Below, in pieces: positions 1-9,947 of a stretch of 64,000 nucleotides of DNA; position 1 is the stretch's first letter, and every line of letters starts with the position of its first letter. The DNA lies in contig CAVPNX010000007.1 of assembly GCA_963706885.1 (NCBI GenBank), forward strand, positions 124,001 to 188,000. The letters run 5' to 3'. Under the pieces are notes generated by a model. That model had not been told where the DNA came from and did not search any database. It saw only the letters and a list, made by a program, of their open reading frames with translations. The translations under genes and the position numbers were made by a program. The DNA comes from Prado023 sp963706885. GTDB taxonomy: Bacteria > Actinomycetota > Actinomycetes > S36-B12 > CAIYMF01.

Positions 1-292
1 CGTGCAGCAGCATGGTCGTGTCCGACCGTGCGCCCTCGAAGTAGCCGTAGCTCTTGTTGCCCGTGCCGGTGCGCTGGTCGGAGCCCATGAGCAGGAACGT
101 GACCGGGCCCTCGGACAGGTCGCCGTAGTCGACTGGTCGCTCGCCGACCTGGTCGCTGATGTCGATCTTGGTGACGTTCTCCTCGAGCCGCCCCACCGCG
201 ACCGTGGCTGACCCCGCGGCAACAGTCAGCGCCAGCGCCCCGGCCGAGGCAACCCCGGCCATGACGCGCAGGATCCTGTGGCGGCTCGACAC
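1..292 (-). CDS. LytR-CpsA-Psr (LCP) family protein, N-terminal part only
   Basis: Only the first 97 codons are inside the window; the gene runs off the left edge. A short basic N-terminus is followed by one hydrophobic segment (about residues 8-33), then the start of an LCP domain with GSDQR (70-74) and RSDT (89-92), two signatures of the phosphate-binding pocket. LCP proteins sit in the membrane facing outward and attach glycopolymers to peptidoglycan. The GTG start is preferred over the ATG at codon 11 because a minus-strand TACCCT hexamer ends 6 bases before it, as at many leaderless starts in this window. It is divergent from a secreted amidase, so both neighbours act on the cell wall. 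Confidence 0.85.
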   Translation of the reverse strand, partial: MSSRHRILRVMAGVASAGALALTVAAGSATVAVGRLEENVTKIDISDQVGERPVDYGDLSEGPVTFLLMGSDQRTGTGNKSYGYFEGARSDTTMLLH

Positions 293-298
293 GGTCTA

Positions 299-334
299 AG
301 GGTACGTGACTGCCCCGATAAGCATGCGTAAACT
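299..334. promoter_or_regulatory. Divergent promoter region, LCP gene (-) and amidase (+)
   Basis: On the minus strand TACCCT (304-299) ends 6 bases before the GTG of the LCP gene. On the plus strand GTGACT (306-311), a 17-base gap and TAAACT (329-334) form a plausible sigma-70-type promoter for the amidase, giving a leader of about 110 bases. Read by eye only. Confidence 0.4.
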
Positions 335-454
335 GACCGTTCGATGACGCAAAGTCACCACTGAATGGCCCGTATCGGCACGGCTCGGGTCCAGACTGCG
401 GATGTCCGATACGCAGAGCGACGACCCGGGGGACCACCCGGGTAGGAGGCCCAC

Positions 455-3322
455 ATGCCCGATACCCGCCCGGCGCCCGTGCGCCGGCTCCTGGTCGCTC
501 TGGGGGCCGCGATCCTCATCCCCGCGCTTGCCGGGGGTCCGGCCGGGGCAGCCCTCGGCCTGGGCCCCGCAGGCGCGCCGGCGGCAGCGTCGGTCCCGGC
601 GGGGCAGACCGCACCCGTGCGGGCCTCAGCCGCCAGCCCCGCAGCCGACGTGACGCAGCCGTCGGTGACGAACGTGGCGCTGCGCGGGCTGGACCGCACG
701 GTCCTCTCCGTCGCGCCGAAGCCAGGCGGGCACGAGCACGGCACCGTCGGTGCCCTTGCCGCGAAGACCCCCGTCACGCCGGCGGCGGCCGCGTCCATCA
801 GGATCACCAAGCCGGCAGCGCTGGTCGCGGTGACTGCTGACGCCCCCTTCCCCGCCGGCTCCGAGATCCAGGTCCGGGTCAAGGAGAAGTCCGGGTGGAG
901 CAGCTGGACCACCCTGCACATCGATCCCGAGCACGGAGCCGACCCGGGTTCCCCGGAGGCGCGCGCATCCCGACCGGGATCCGACCCACTCATGACGGTG
1001 AACGCCTCCAGGGCCCAGGTCCGCATCGACACTCCCTCGGGGAAGCTGCCGAAGGGGACCGAGCTGACCCTGGTGCACGCCCCGAGTGCGCCTTCCGACA
1101 GCGCCGCACGGGTGTCCGCCCAGGCCACCGTCGGGATGCCCTCGATCGTGACCCGCGCCCAGTGGGGGGCCGATGAGTCGCTGCGCTCGCGAGCACCGAT
1201 CTACACGTCCACCGTGCGCGCCGGGTTCATCCACCACACCGCCTCGACGTCGAACTACAGCGCGGCCCAGGCCGCAGCCCAGGTGCGGGCCATCTACGCG
1301 TACCACACGAAGTCCCTGGGCCACTCGGACATCGACTACAACTTCGTCGTCGACCGGTTCGGCCGGCTCTACGAGGGCCGCGCGGGAGGGATGGACCGTC
1401 CGGTCCTCGGCGGGCACACGGCCGGCTTCAACGAGAACACCTTCGCCATCGTCGGATTGGGCAACTTCGACTCGTTCAATCCGTCCGGCGGGGACATGGC
1501 GGCGATCAAGGACTCGATCGCCCGGCTCTTCGCGTGGAAGCTGGGCATGCACGGCGTCAACCCGGCCGCCACCGTCAAGCTCGTCTCGGCCGGCTACATC
1601 AAGGCCACCCGGTACCCCAAGGGCTCAGTGGCCACCATCTCGGCGACCTCCAGCCACCAGACGGTCAACTTCACCGCATGCCCCGGCAAGAACCTGCAGG
1701 CGCAGCTGCCATCGATCCGGGCGATGGGGAGCTCGTACTCCGACGTCGTCATCTCGGCACCGTCGCCACCGGGCCTGAGCTTCGCCTCAGGCACCCGCTC
1801 GGAGGTCACGCTCACCTCGGACGCCAACCGTGCCGTGACCTGGACCGCGGATGTCCTGAGCCCTTGCTCGGACACGCCGGTGCGGACCTTCACGGGTACC
1901 ACGTCGGCCGCCGGCCAGTTCGCGGTCGCGTGGGACCTCAAGGACGCCTCCGGCGCTCCGGCGCTCCCCGCCACCTACACGATCCGGGTGTCCGGGACGG
2001 CCGATGACGGCACGCCCGTGGCCACGGTGAGCACCGACCTGACCATCACGCCGGCGCCCGGCGGGGCCTGGGGACCGTGCGCCAACGCCAGCCGGGTCTC
2101 CGGCCCGTCCTCGGCAGCGACCTCCGTGCTGTGGGGCCGGATCGCGTCCCCGAACAGCCAGACGGTCGTCCTGACCGGGCCGTCGGATGCGGGCACGGCG
2201 TCCCTGGCGGCGGGCGTGGCCGCCGCACCCCTTGCCCGCAAGCTCGGAGCACCGCTGCTGATCACCACGGCCGGCGCGCTGGCCCCGGAGGTGGCCGCCG
2301 ACATCCAGTCGCGCGCTGCCAGCGAGGTCATCGTGGTGGGTGGGCCGTCGGTGGTGTCCGACGCGACGGCCACGGCGATCGCCGGGCTCGGCGTCCCGGT
2401 CGTCACCCGCCTGGCCGGCGCGACCGACGCGGGGACCGCCGCTGCCGTGTCCACGCGCATGGGCCCGACGGCCTCGGCCGTCCTGGTCTCCCCCGAGGGC
2501 TCACCGGCCCACGCCCTGGCCGGTGCCGCCCTGGCGGCGGCCCAAGGGGTGCCCGCCCTGATCGCCGGACCCAGCTCGGTCCCGGCCGAGACAGTGGCCG
2601 CCCTGGCCGGTCGTCCGTTCACGGTGGCCGCCTCCACCGCGCTGCCCGATGTGGCGATCCCGGGACCCGGCGCGTGGGGCCGGCTGGCGGGCGGGGACGC
2701 AGTATCGGCGTCGCTGGCGATCGGTGCGGCCTTCGCGGAGCCGAGCTCGGCCATGCTGCTGCCCGAGGCGCCGCAGGGTTGGGCCACCGCCGCGGCGGCC
2801 GCGTCAGCCGGCGTCCCGCTGCTGTTCACCCCGAGCCCGGTGCTGTCGGCCGAGCTGGCCGCCTTCATCACCGCGCGGAAGTCCCTGGGGGCCACGACCA
2901 CCACCGTGCCCGCGTCCCAGCTCAGCGACCAGGTCCTCGGGGCCACGAGCCGGGTCCTGCTGGGCCTTCCGTGGGCGCCTCCCGGGGTCGCGGTCGTGCC
3001 CACCGGGCCCACGGCGACAGCCACGTACAAGGTGGCGACGGCCAACGCCAGCCCCGAGCCGGTCAAGAAGGGCCGGACCGTCAAGGTGACGGCGAAGGTG
3101 ACGGCCAGGTTCACTGACAAGAAGTACCGGTCGGTCCCGGCCGGGGTCGCCTTCACGGTGCAGTTCAAGGCCAGCGGGGCGAAGAAGTACAAGGCCGTGA
3201 CGTCCGGGGTGACCACCAAGGGCCGGGCCACGGCGAGCGTCAAGGCGACCAAGTCCGGGCGGTACCGCATCGTCGTCGGCACGAAGGCGTCCCGCAGCGA
3301 CTACGTCCGCGTGAAGAAGTGA
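455..3322 (+). CDS. Secreted peptidoglycan amidase (PGRP type) with cell-wall-binding repeats
   Basis: A 955-residue exported protein. It has a signal peptide (about residues 1-33), a long linker, a PGRP/amidase_2 domain (about 229-430), an Ig/FlgD-like segment (about 440-530), a region resembling CW_binding_2 repeats (about 540-850, with recurring VVLTGPSD and VIVVGGPSVVSD units) and a lysine-rich beta domain at the C-terminus. The zinc ligands expected for an N-acetylmuramoyl-L-alanine amidase are present: His in FIHHTA (near 260), His in GGHTAG (near 320) and Cys in TACPGK (near 407). It should therefore cut the amide bond between muramic acid and the stem peptide outside the cell. The start is fixed by a strong ribosome-binding site, GTAGGAGG, 6 bases upstream. 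It is divergent from an LCP gene. Confidence 0.9.
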   Translation: MPDTRPAPVRRLLVALGAAILIPALAGGPAGAALGLGPAGAPAAASVPAGQTAPVRASAASPAADVTQPSVTNVALRGLDRTVLSVAPKPGGHEHGTVGALAAKTPVTPAAAASIRITKPAALVAVTADAPFPAGSEIQVRVKEKSGWSSWTTLHIDPEHGADPGSPEARASRPGSDPLMTVNASRAQVRIDTPSGKLPKGTELTLVHAPSAPSDSAARVSAQATVGMPSIVTRAQWGADESLRSRAPIYTSTVRAGFIHHTASTSNYSAAQAAAQVRAIYAYHTKSLGHSDIDYNFVVDRFGRLYEGRAGGMDRPVLGGHTAGFNENTFAIVGLGNFDSFNPSGGDMAAIKDSIARLFAWKLGMHGVNPAATVKLVSAGYIKATRYPKGSVATISATSSHQTVNFTACPGKNLQAQLPSIRAMGSSYSDVVISAPSPPGLSFASGTRSEVTLTSDANRAVTWTADVLSPCSDTPVRTFTGTTSAAGQFAVAWDLKDASGAPALPATYTIRVSGTADDGTPVATVSTDLTITPAPGGAWGPCANASRVSGPSSAATSVLWGRIASPNSQTVVLTGPSDAGTASLAAGVAAAPLARKLGAPLLITTAGALAPEVAADIQSRAASEVIVVGGPSVVSDATATAIAGLGVPVVTRLAGATDAGTAAAVSTRMGPTASAVLVSPEGSPAHALAGAALAAAQGVPALIAGPSSVPAETVAALAGRPFTVAASTALPDVAIPGPGAWGRLAGGDAVSASLAIGAAFAEPSSAMLLPEAPQGWATAAAAASAGVPLLFTPSPVLSAELAAFITARKSLGATTTTVPASQLSDQVLGATSRVLLGLPWAPPGVAVVPTGPTATATYKVATANASPEPVKKGRTVKVTAKVTARFTDKKYRSVPAGVAFTVQFKASGAKKYKAVTSGVTTKGRATASVKATKSGRYRIVVGTKASRSDYVRVKK

Positions 3323-4065
3323 GCCGCGACACCGCCCTACGACCTGCTCGGGACCTACCCCGACCGGACCCGCCCCCTGGTCACCCACTATGACGGCCCG
3401 GGGTCCCGGGTCGAGCTGTCCGTGGCCACCGTCGGCAACGCCGTGGCCAAGGCCGCGTCGATGCTCCGCGACGGTCTGGGCCTCGCGCCGGGCTCGGTCG
3501 TCAGCGTCGACCTGCCCCGCCACTGGCAGCTGCCGATCTGGGTGATCGCGGGGCTGAGCATCGGTGCCACCGTCGGGCGGGAGGTCCCCGGTCCGGTCGA
3601 TGTCCGGGTGGTGGGACCGGGCGGCCTGCGCGCGATCGCCGACGGGGCCGACGTCGGGGCCGATGAGGTGCTGGCCTGTGCGTGCGACGCCTTCGGCCTG
3701 CCGGTCCCGGGCGGCGTCCCCGCTGGGGTGCTCGACGTCGGCATCGAGGTGCGCGCGTACCCGGACCAGTTCAACCCGGAGCCCGCGGCCGGATCGGTCG
3801 CTGCCCTCCTGGTGGACGGCACGGCGGTGCCCTGGGCGACGGCCGGCCCTCCCTGACCCGGGTCCTCCCGGAGGCGGGGCCAGGACCGGCGGCGAGCCCT
3901 CGGCTGTGGGTCGACGAGGCCACGAACGAAGGACTTCTGCTCGCCGCGGTCGCACTCGAGCCGCTCCTGGTGCGCGGTTCCGTGGTCATCGGCACCGGGC
4001 TCGCGCCGGAGCAGGTGGCCCGGATCTGGGCGGAGGAGGGCGTCACCGGGCGGGCTGGTCGATGA
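3319..4065 (+). CDS. TIGR03089-type protein, frame broken twice
   Basis: The similarity is to the actinobacterial TIGR03089 family, a short relative of AMP-binding acyl-CoA synthetases of unknown function. A GTG start overlaps the amidase stop as GTGA, suggesting translational coupling. The conserved text begins at PYDLLGTYPDRTRPLVTHYD one frame away from that start, and at about 3840-3855 it moves back to the first frame, where LWVDEATNEGLLLAAVALEP continues to the stop at 4065. The two shifts cancel, so start and stop lie in the same frame and the restored length (about 248 residues) fits the family. That pattern looks more like two sequence errors than decay. The full adenylation motif set is not expected in this short family. 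The next gene makes GDP-mannose. Confidence 0.7.
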
Positions 4066-4105
4066 GTGCCCCCGCTGGCCACGGACCCGGTGGAGGGGGG
4101 ATTCT

Positions 4106-5194
4106 GTGCCCATGACTGAAGCCGTCCTGCTCGTGGGAGGTCAGGGCACGCGCCTGCGGCCCCTGACCATCAACACCCCCAAGCCGATGCTGCCGGTGGC
4201 CGGGGTGCCCTGCACCGAGCACCAGATCGCCCGCGCCCGGGAGGCGGGCGTCACCCGCATCGTGCTGGGGACCTCGTACAAGGCCGAGGTCTTCCGCGAC
4301 TACTTCGGCGACGGTGCGAAGTTCGGGGTCGAGCTGATCTACGCGGTCGAGGACCACCCGATGGGGACCGGAGGGGCGATCCGGCACGTCGCCGAGCACC
4401 TGTTGTCCGGGCCGAACGACCCGGTCATGGTCTTCAACGGCGACGTCCTGTCCGGGGTGGACCTGCGCCACCTGTTCGCCGTGCACGCCGAGACGAGGGC
4501 GGCCGTCACCCTCTACCTGACCCGCGTGAGCGATCCGCGCGCCTTCGGCCTGGTGCCCACGGACACCGACGGGCGGGTCACGGCCTTCCTCGAGAAGCCC
4601 AAGACCGAGGCGGAGATCATCACCGACCAGATCAACGCCGGCTGCTACGTGTTCCGGCGCTCGGTGATCGACGCCATCCCCACCGGGAGGCCGGTGTCGG
4701 TGGAGCGCGAGATCTTCCCGGGCCTGCTGGCCGAGGGGGCTCGGCTGCAGGGCGTCGTCGACGACGGCTACTGGTTGGACCTGGGCAACCCGCTGGCGTT
4801 CGTCAAGGGGTCCGCGGACCTGGTCCGGGGAATCGCCCCCTCCCCAGCCGTCCCGGGGCACACGGGTGACTTCCTCGTGATGCCCGGGGCGGAGGTGTCG
4901 CGCAAGGCCGAGCTCGGCGGTGGGACGGTCGTCGGGTCCGGCGCCACGGTCGGGCCGCACGCGCAGGTCATCGGGTCGGTGCTCTTCGAGGGCGCGGTCG
5001 TCGCGGCCGGGGCGGTCGTGCGCGACAGCGTGGTCGGTGCCGGCGCCGTGGTCGGTGCCGGGGCGTCCCTGGAGGGTGTCGTCGTGGGCGACCGCGCCAT
5101 GATCGGACCGGGCAACGAGCTCATCCCCGGGGCCCGCGTGTGGCCCGGCGTGGCCCTCGGTGAGACGGCGGTCCGGTTCTCCTCGGATCGGTGA
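4106..5194 (+). CDS. Mannose-1-phosphate guanylyltransferase-like NDP-sugar pyrophosphorylase
   Basis: 362 residues. The N-terminal nucleotidyltransferase fold carries the signature GGQGTRLRPLT (11-21) followed by PKPM (25-28), and FNGDV (about 111-115) supplies the metal-binding Asp. The C-terminal third is a run of hexapeptide repeats (about 255-340) forming a left-handed beta helix. By family and synteny (M. tuberculosis Rv3264c) the likely reaction is GTP plus mannose 1-phosphate to GDP-mannose, the donor for mannosylated lipids and glycans, and the phosphomannomutase at 12.2 kb would supply the substrate. Other NDP-sugar specificities cannot be excluded from sequence. GTG 4106 is chosen because GGAGG lies 9 bases upstream, whereas ATG 4112 would be too far. 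A short inverted repeat at 5201-5216 lies between this gene and the convergent glycosylase. Confidence 0.85.
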   Translation: MPMTEAVLLVGGQGTRLRPLTINTPKPMLPVAGVPCTEHQIARAREAGVTRIVLGTSYKAEVFRDYFGDGAKFGVELIYAVEDHPMGTGGAIRHVAEHLLSGPNDPVMVFNGDVLSGVDLRHLFAVHAETRAAVTLYLTRVSDPRAFGLVPTDTDGRVTAFLEKPKTEAEIITDQINAGCYVFRRSVIDAIPTGRPVSVEREIFPGLLAEGARLQGVVDDGYWLDLGNPLAFVKGSADLVRGIAPSPAVPGHTGDFLVMPGAEVSRKAELGGGTVVGSGATVGPHAQVIGSVLFEGAVVAAGAVVRDSVVGAGAVVGAGASLEGVVVGDRAMIGPGNELIPGARVWPGVALGETAVRFSSDR

Positions 5195-5207
5195 GGCCCG
5201 ACCTGGG

Positions 5208-6161
5208 CTACCAGGTGCGGTGGTCGGTGATGGTGGCCCGCGGGCCGCGCCGCGGCGCCGTGTGACCGGCGTGCAGCTGGAGCAGGCGGACCGCCCGTGC
5301 GCGCTGCCCCGCCCACGGCGTGAGCAGCTCGGCCATCTGGGCGTCGTCGCCGTCGGAGCGACCCGTCAGGGCGTGCACGATCGCCCTGGCCAGGTGGAAG
5401 TCGCCGAAGGAGACGGCGTCGCGATCCCCCCAGGCGCGGACCCCGACCTCGGCGGCGGTCCAGATCCCGATCCCGGGCAGGGAGCGCAGGGCCTCCCCAG
5501 CCTGGGCAGGTGGGCGGTCGGACACGCGCTCCAGGGCCTCGGCCCGCCCTGCTGCGGTGGTGATGGTGCGGGCGCGTCCGGGGTCGACCCCCGCCCGATG
5601 CCAGTCCCAGCTCGGGATCCGGGCCCAGCCGGGGCCGTCGGGGGGCACGACCAGGCGCGGGACCGCTGATCCCGCCTCCTCGACCCCCGATCCCGCCGGG
5701 CCCGGGGCCGGTTCCCCGAACCCCCGGACGAGCAGCGCCCACGCCCTGCTCGCCTCCCGGCCGGTCACCCGCTGCTCGAGCACGGCAGGCACGAGCGACT
5801 CCAGGACCCGTCCCGTGCGCAGGACGCGCCAACCCGCACCGAACCGATGGTCGGCGGCGGCCATCACCGGGTGCGCATCGGAGGCGAAGCCAGCTGGGTC
5901 GTCGTCCGCGCCGAGCACCCGGGGCAGGGCGTCGAGCTCATGCTCTGCGCCCGGGCCCCAGGCGCGGGCGAGCACCTCGGACGCCTCGCGTGAGTAGTGG
6001 ATGGTCGCGGGCCCCTCCGGCGTACGGGTGGCGCGCCAGACCTCACCGCCGGAGATCCGGACGGTCGGGTCCCCGCGGCCGTGGCGGAGCACTCCCAGGG
6101 TGGTCGCGAGGTCCACCGGCCACGAGGGTGCCCAGCGGCGCTCGCGGGCTCGCGTCGTCAT
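5208..6161 (-). CDS. AlkA-type DNA glycosylase (HhH-GPD family)
   Basis: 317 residues from ATG 6161. The helix-hairpin-helix is visible as LPGIGIWTAAEVGVRAWGD (about 225-243), followed by the GPD loop ending in SFGDFHL, where Asp254 is the expected catalytic residue. This is the architecture of DNA-3-methyladenine glycosylase II, which excises alkylated bases in base excision repair. The N-terminal half (about 1-120) matches the usual less conserved AlkA beta domain region. Upstream in-frame codons exist but have no conserved content. The gene lies between the GDP-mannose gene and whiB, where mycobacteria carry fbiA/fbiB and a DNA methylase. Substrate range within the family cannot be told. 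Confidence 0.85.
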   Translation of the reverse strand: MTTRARERRWAPSWPVDLATTLGVLRHGRGDPTVRISGGEVWRATRTPEGPATIHYSREASEVLARAWGPGAEHELDALPRVLGADDDPAGFASDAHPVMAAADHRFGAGWRVLRTGRVLESLVPAVLEQRVTGREASRAWALLVRGFGEPAPGPAGSGVEEAGSAVPRLVVPPDGPGWARIPSWDWHRAGVDPGRARTITTAAGRAEALERVSDRPPAQAGEALRSLPGIGIWTAAEVGVRAWGDRDAVSFGDFHLARAIVHALTGRSDGDDAQMAELLTPWAGQRARAVRLLQLHAGHTAPRRGPRATITDHRTW

Positions 6162-6345
6162 GAGGAGCCCTCGTCGCGCGGCCCCGCTGCGCCAGCCGCG
6201 GTCGGGCCGGCCGCCGGCACTCCCCGGCGTGTCGGACGGGTCGCGGAGCCCGACGAGTTCGATCGCACGGGCACATCGTGCCACCCCGGGCGCGCGGGCA
6301 GAACGGGTCAAACCGGCCACATCGGGCGTGCGTTGCTCGCGCTGT

Positions 6346-6446
6346 GTGACCGACTTGGTCACTGGTTGACGCATATCAGAAAAAGTTGGCCGCTCGTCTT
6401 GACTCGCCGGGTATCCATGCGTGTAATTTCACCCATGTGATTCACA
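6346..6446 (+). promoter_or_regulatory. whiB promoter with two inverted repeats
   Basis: The 341-base gap between the glycosylase and whiB is unusually AT-rich for this window. TTGACT (6399-6404), a 17-base spacer and TGTAAT (6422-6427) form a good sigma-70-type promoter. An inverted repeat GTGACC-5 bases-GGTCAC (6346-6362) lies upstream of the -35, and TGTGATTCACA (6436-6446) lies just past the -10, about at the transcription start. Both could be binding sites for a regulator; neither has exact CRP spacing. The leader is then about 70 bases with a GGAGGAA site before whiB. Confidence 0.5.
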
Positions 6447-6502
6447 GCGCGGGGCGGTCGGGCTCAGCAGGTGACGGAATCGCAGAGGGTCGAGGAGGAA
6501 CA

Positions 6503-6760
6503 ATGTTCGAGGCTGAGGTCATCCCCCTGCTGGAGATCGAAGAGGCATCCTGGCAGGAGCAGGCCCTGTGCGCACAGACAGATCCTGAGGCCTTCTTCCC
6601 GGAGAAGGGTGGCAGCACCCGCGAGGCCAAGCGGGTGTGCGGGTCGTGCGAGGTGCGGGTCGAGTGCCTGGAGTACGCCCTGGCCAACGATGAGCGCTTC
6701 GGCATCTGGGGTGGGCTGTCCGAGCGCGAGCGCCGGCGCCTCAAGAAGCTCGCCGTCTGA
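6503..6760 (+). CDS. whiB2: WhiB-family iron-sulfur regulator, WhiB2/WhmD type
   Basis: 85 residues. The four Fe-S cluster cysteines are C23, C46, C49 and C55 in the pattern C-X22-C-X2-C-X5-C, followed by the G[VI]WGG turn (GIWGGL, 67-72) and a basic tail RRRLKKL. These are the defining features of WhiB proteins, which act as redox-sensitive partners of the housekeeping sigma factor. Its position downstream of the GDP-mannose gene and upstream of DUF3499/phosphomannomutase matches whiB2 (whmD), linked to septation and cell division in mycobacteria. The ATG is set by GGAGGAA 4 bases upstream. It has its own promoter with operator-like repeats. Confidence 0.93.
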   Translation: MFEAEVIPLLEIEEASWQEQALCAQTDPEAFFPEKGGSTREAKRVCGSCEVRVECLEYALANDERFGIWGGLSERERRRLKKLAV

Positions 6761-6794
6761 TCGCCGCATCACCGGCGCCGGGCCACGGGGACGC

Positions 6795-6800
6795 TAGCGT
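6795..6800 (+). promoter_or_regulatory. -10 hexamer TAGCGT for the glycosyltransferase
   Basis: TAGCGT ends 8 bases before GTG 6809 and there is no ribosome-binding site, so the transcript is probably leaderless or nearly so. This is the main support for the chosen start. Confidence 0.4.
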
Positions 6801-6808
6801 GGCACCTC

Positions 6809-9800
6809 GTGGTGGTCGGTGAGGGCGAGGCCGGGGCGGTCGAGGACGTCGACGCCCGTGCCGACGACGCCCTGGACCGGTTCCTGCCCCCATCGGATGA
6901 CGGGGTGGTGGCCCGCAACCACCATGTGACGGCACTGATCCTGAGTCGGGATGGCGCCCAGTGGCTGCCCCGGACCCTGGCTGCGGTGGCTGGCCAGGAC
7001 CGCACAGCGGATCAGGTGCTCGGCATCGATGTCGGGTCCACGGACGGCAGCGCCGCACTTCTGACGGGCAGCACGCAGTGCCTCGAGGTCCAGGAGCCCG
7101 GCGTGGCTCGCGCCCTGGCGGCCGGCGTGGCGGTGGCCAGCGCCGCCGGCCCCGCTGATCGCGACGATCCGGGGTGGGGGACCAGCGCCGGGACCACGAT
7201 CGGGACCGCCGCCGGGGACGACTCCGGCCCGGTCACCTGGTTCTGGATCGTCCACGATGACTCGGCACCGGACCCGGGATGCCTGCCGGCCCTGCTGAGG
7301 GGCGCCGACCGGCACCCCGAGGCCGCCGTGCTCGTGCCCAAGACCGTTGCCTGGTCCGACCCCGGACGACTCGTCGGGGTGGGCAGCCGGTGGGCCCCGG
7401 GAACCCCGGTCGTGGACCCGCTGGAGCCCAACGAGCGCGACCAGGGGCAGTACGACGTGGACCGGCCCGTCTACGCCGGCGACTCGGCGGGGATGCTGGT
7501 CCGGGCCGACGTGTGGGGTGCGCTGAACGGGATGGACCCGGTCGTCGGCGACTGGGCCGGTCCCGCGGACCTGTGCCGGCGCACCTGGGCGACCGGGGGC
7601 GAGGTCTGGTTCATCCCCGCGGCCGTGGTGGCCCACCGGCAGGCCGGCCACCGGGGGGTCCGGCCCACCCCCGGGGTGCGCCACCCGCGGCGCGCAGCGC
7701 GTGGGGGTCAGCTGATCCTCGAACTGAGCCAGGCTCCGGCCGCGGCGCTGCCCTGGCGCTACCTCCGCGCGTGGGTGTCCACGGTCATCCGCGCCGTCGC
7801 CCTGCTGCTGACCCGGGAGCCGGAGGAGGCGACCGCGGAGATCGCTGGAGCGTGGAGCGTCCTGGGGCATCCCGGCCGGATCCACCGGGCCCGCCGCGCG
7901 GTTCGCCAGCCCCCGGTGGTGGACCTGACCCGGCCGTCCGTGGTCCGGGCGGGCCGGGGTGCGGCGCTGTCCCACTCCCTGGACAGCTGGACGGCCGGGT
8001 CGACCGGACAGGCCCGCGCCTGGTGGCCGCCGCCGGGCCGCATCTGGCATCCGTTGGCTGTCGCGGGAGTGCTCGCGGTGGCCGCATTCGTGCGCGATCC
8101 GGGCCTGATGCTGGGTGCGGGCACGGTGCGCGGCGGGGGACTGCTGCCCGCTCCAGGGGCCGGGGACCTGCTGGAGGGCTACCTGTCCAGCTGGCACCCC
8201 GCCCGGTTCGGCGACCCACTCCCGCTGCCCGCCCACCTGCCCCTGCTCGCGGCGGCCAGTGTGCCGTTCCTGGGGTCGGTGGACACCCTCCTGCGGCTGC
8301 TCTTCGCGTTGGCCGTCCCGCTGGCCTTCCTCAGCTGCTACGCCAGCCTCGGTCCGGGCTGGGCGGGCAGGCATCGGATCGCGGCCTCGCTGGGCTACGC
8401 CTTCCTGCCCGCCGGGGCGGCCGCCATGGGGGGTGGACGGATCTCGACGCTGGCGGTCCTGCTGTTGGGCCCGCCGACCACGCGGCTCGTCGCGCGCGCC
8501 CTCAACCCGGCTCCCTCCCAGCCGCGGGGAATCCGGCCGGCACTGGCAGCGGGCACGATGGTCGGCGTCCTCGTCTCCTTCGCCCCCTCGGTGTACGTGG
8601 TCCTCGTCGTGGCCGCCGTGCTTGCCGGGATCGGCCTGCGCGTTGGCCCGGGCAGGCGCCTGCGCCGTGCCGGTCAGACGCGCACGGCCCTGATCATCCT
8701 GGGAGTCGCCGGGGTGTTCCTCGTGCTCTGGAGCCTGCGGGTGCTGCGCGCTCCCTGGCTCATGCTCAGCGAGCTGGGCGTCAACGATCCGACCCTGGGC
8801 AGCCCCGGCCCCTCGGTCTGGGGCCTGGCCCCCGGAGGACCGACCTCGGTGGCGTGGGCAGGGATCCCGCTGCTGGTGCTGGCGCTGGTGGCGGTTGCTG
8901 CCCAGCGGTTCCAGGTGCGCGCCTCTGGTCCAGCTGGCCGCCGCAGTCGTCCTGCTGGCCGCTGCCGCCTGGTTGGATCCGGTTGCTGCCCGACTGTGGC
9001 CGGAGCTGGGTCGGGGGATGCTCTGGCCGGGGGTGTTCCTGCTGCTGGCGGCGGCCATCCTCACCCTGATCGTGGCCGCAGTGTCGGCGCGACCCGGGTC
9101 GACCGGCGAGCTGGTCTTCGTGGGCTGGGTGCTCTGCATCGGCGTCCTTGCGGTCGGGTGGTGGGTTGCGCCGACGACGGTGGGCGTGGGCTCCGCCACC
9201 GGGATCCCCCCGGTGGTGGGCCTTGATGCGCAGTCCCCGTCGCGGCCCCGATCCCTGGTCCTGGATCGGGTTGAGGGCCAGCTGCACTACGCAGTGGCCA
9301 GTACCCCGCAGGTGCTCCTGGGTGACGCAGAGGCCCTCGCGGGGTCGGCCGTCGACCCCGGGTTCGCCGATGCCGTCGCCGGGCTGGTGTCCGGGGCCAG
9401 CGGCCAGGTGGAGGCCGAGCTCGGTGGCCGGGCGATCCGGTACGTCGTGTTCGATGGACCGCCGGAGGATCCTGTGGTCGCCGAGCTGGACGCCACATTC
9501 GGCCTGCGCCAGCTGGCCCGCTCACCGGAGCAGTCGCTGTGGCTGGTGGCCGGTGATCCGGTGCGGGCTGAGCTCATCGACCCCACTGCGCCCACGAAGG
9601 ATGTGGTGCCCGGCCCGCCGATCGAGGTTCCGGTGCTCACGTCGCCGACGACCGTCGACGTCGTGCTCCACCCGCTCACCGCGCTGCCCCGGCGGCTGGT
9701 GGTCGCTGAACGGGCCGATCCCGGGTGGCGCGGCTCCGCGGATGGCGTGCCGCTGGAACTGGCGCCCGATGCCCGGGGCATGCTCGCGGCCCCCGTCAGC

Positions 9801-9947
9801 GCCACGGGCGACCTGGCGGTGGCCCACCGCAGCTGGTGGCCGGCTGCGGCGGTCGCCCAGCTGGGGCTGGTGCTGGTCCTGTTCCTGATCGCGCTGCCCA
9901 AGCGCCGCACCGTCGACCCGGACGCGGTCGTCGCCCGACCCCGGTGA
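6809..9947 (+). CDS. Large membrane family 2 glycosyltransferase (one frameshift)
   Basis: About 1045 residues when one shift is repaired. The GT2 domain (about 35-290) begins with VTALILSRDGAQWLPRTL and includes VGSTDGS and HDDSAPD, where the acidic cluster would hold the metal-nucleotide. Many hydrophobic segments follow (about 415-770), then an exported-looking region (about 800-1000) and a final membrane helix with a basic tail. Proteins of this shape beside whiB2 are common in actinobacteria and are thought to add sugars to an envelope polymer; the acceptor is unknown. At about 8917-8926 the reading frame moves by one base: VAAQRFQVRA is continued by PLVQLAAAVVLL in the next frame, and both halves remain well conserved in character, so an extra base is likely. 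No ribosome-binding site is seen. Confidence 0.8.

Noticed and set aside
6436..6446. CRP binding site at the whiB promoter
   Set aside because: TGTGA and TCACA are separated by one base, not the six needed for a CRP dimer.
6794..9199. An 801-residue minus-strand open frame opposite the glycosyltransferase
   Set aside because: Low-complexity antisense text; the plus strand has clear GT2 motifs and membrane segments.
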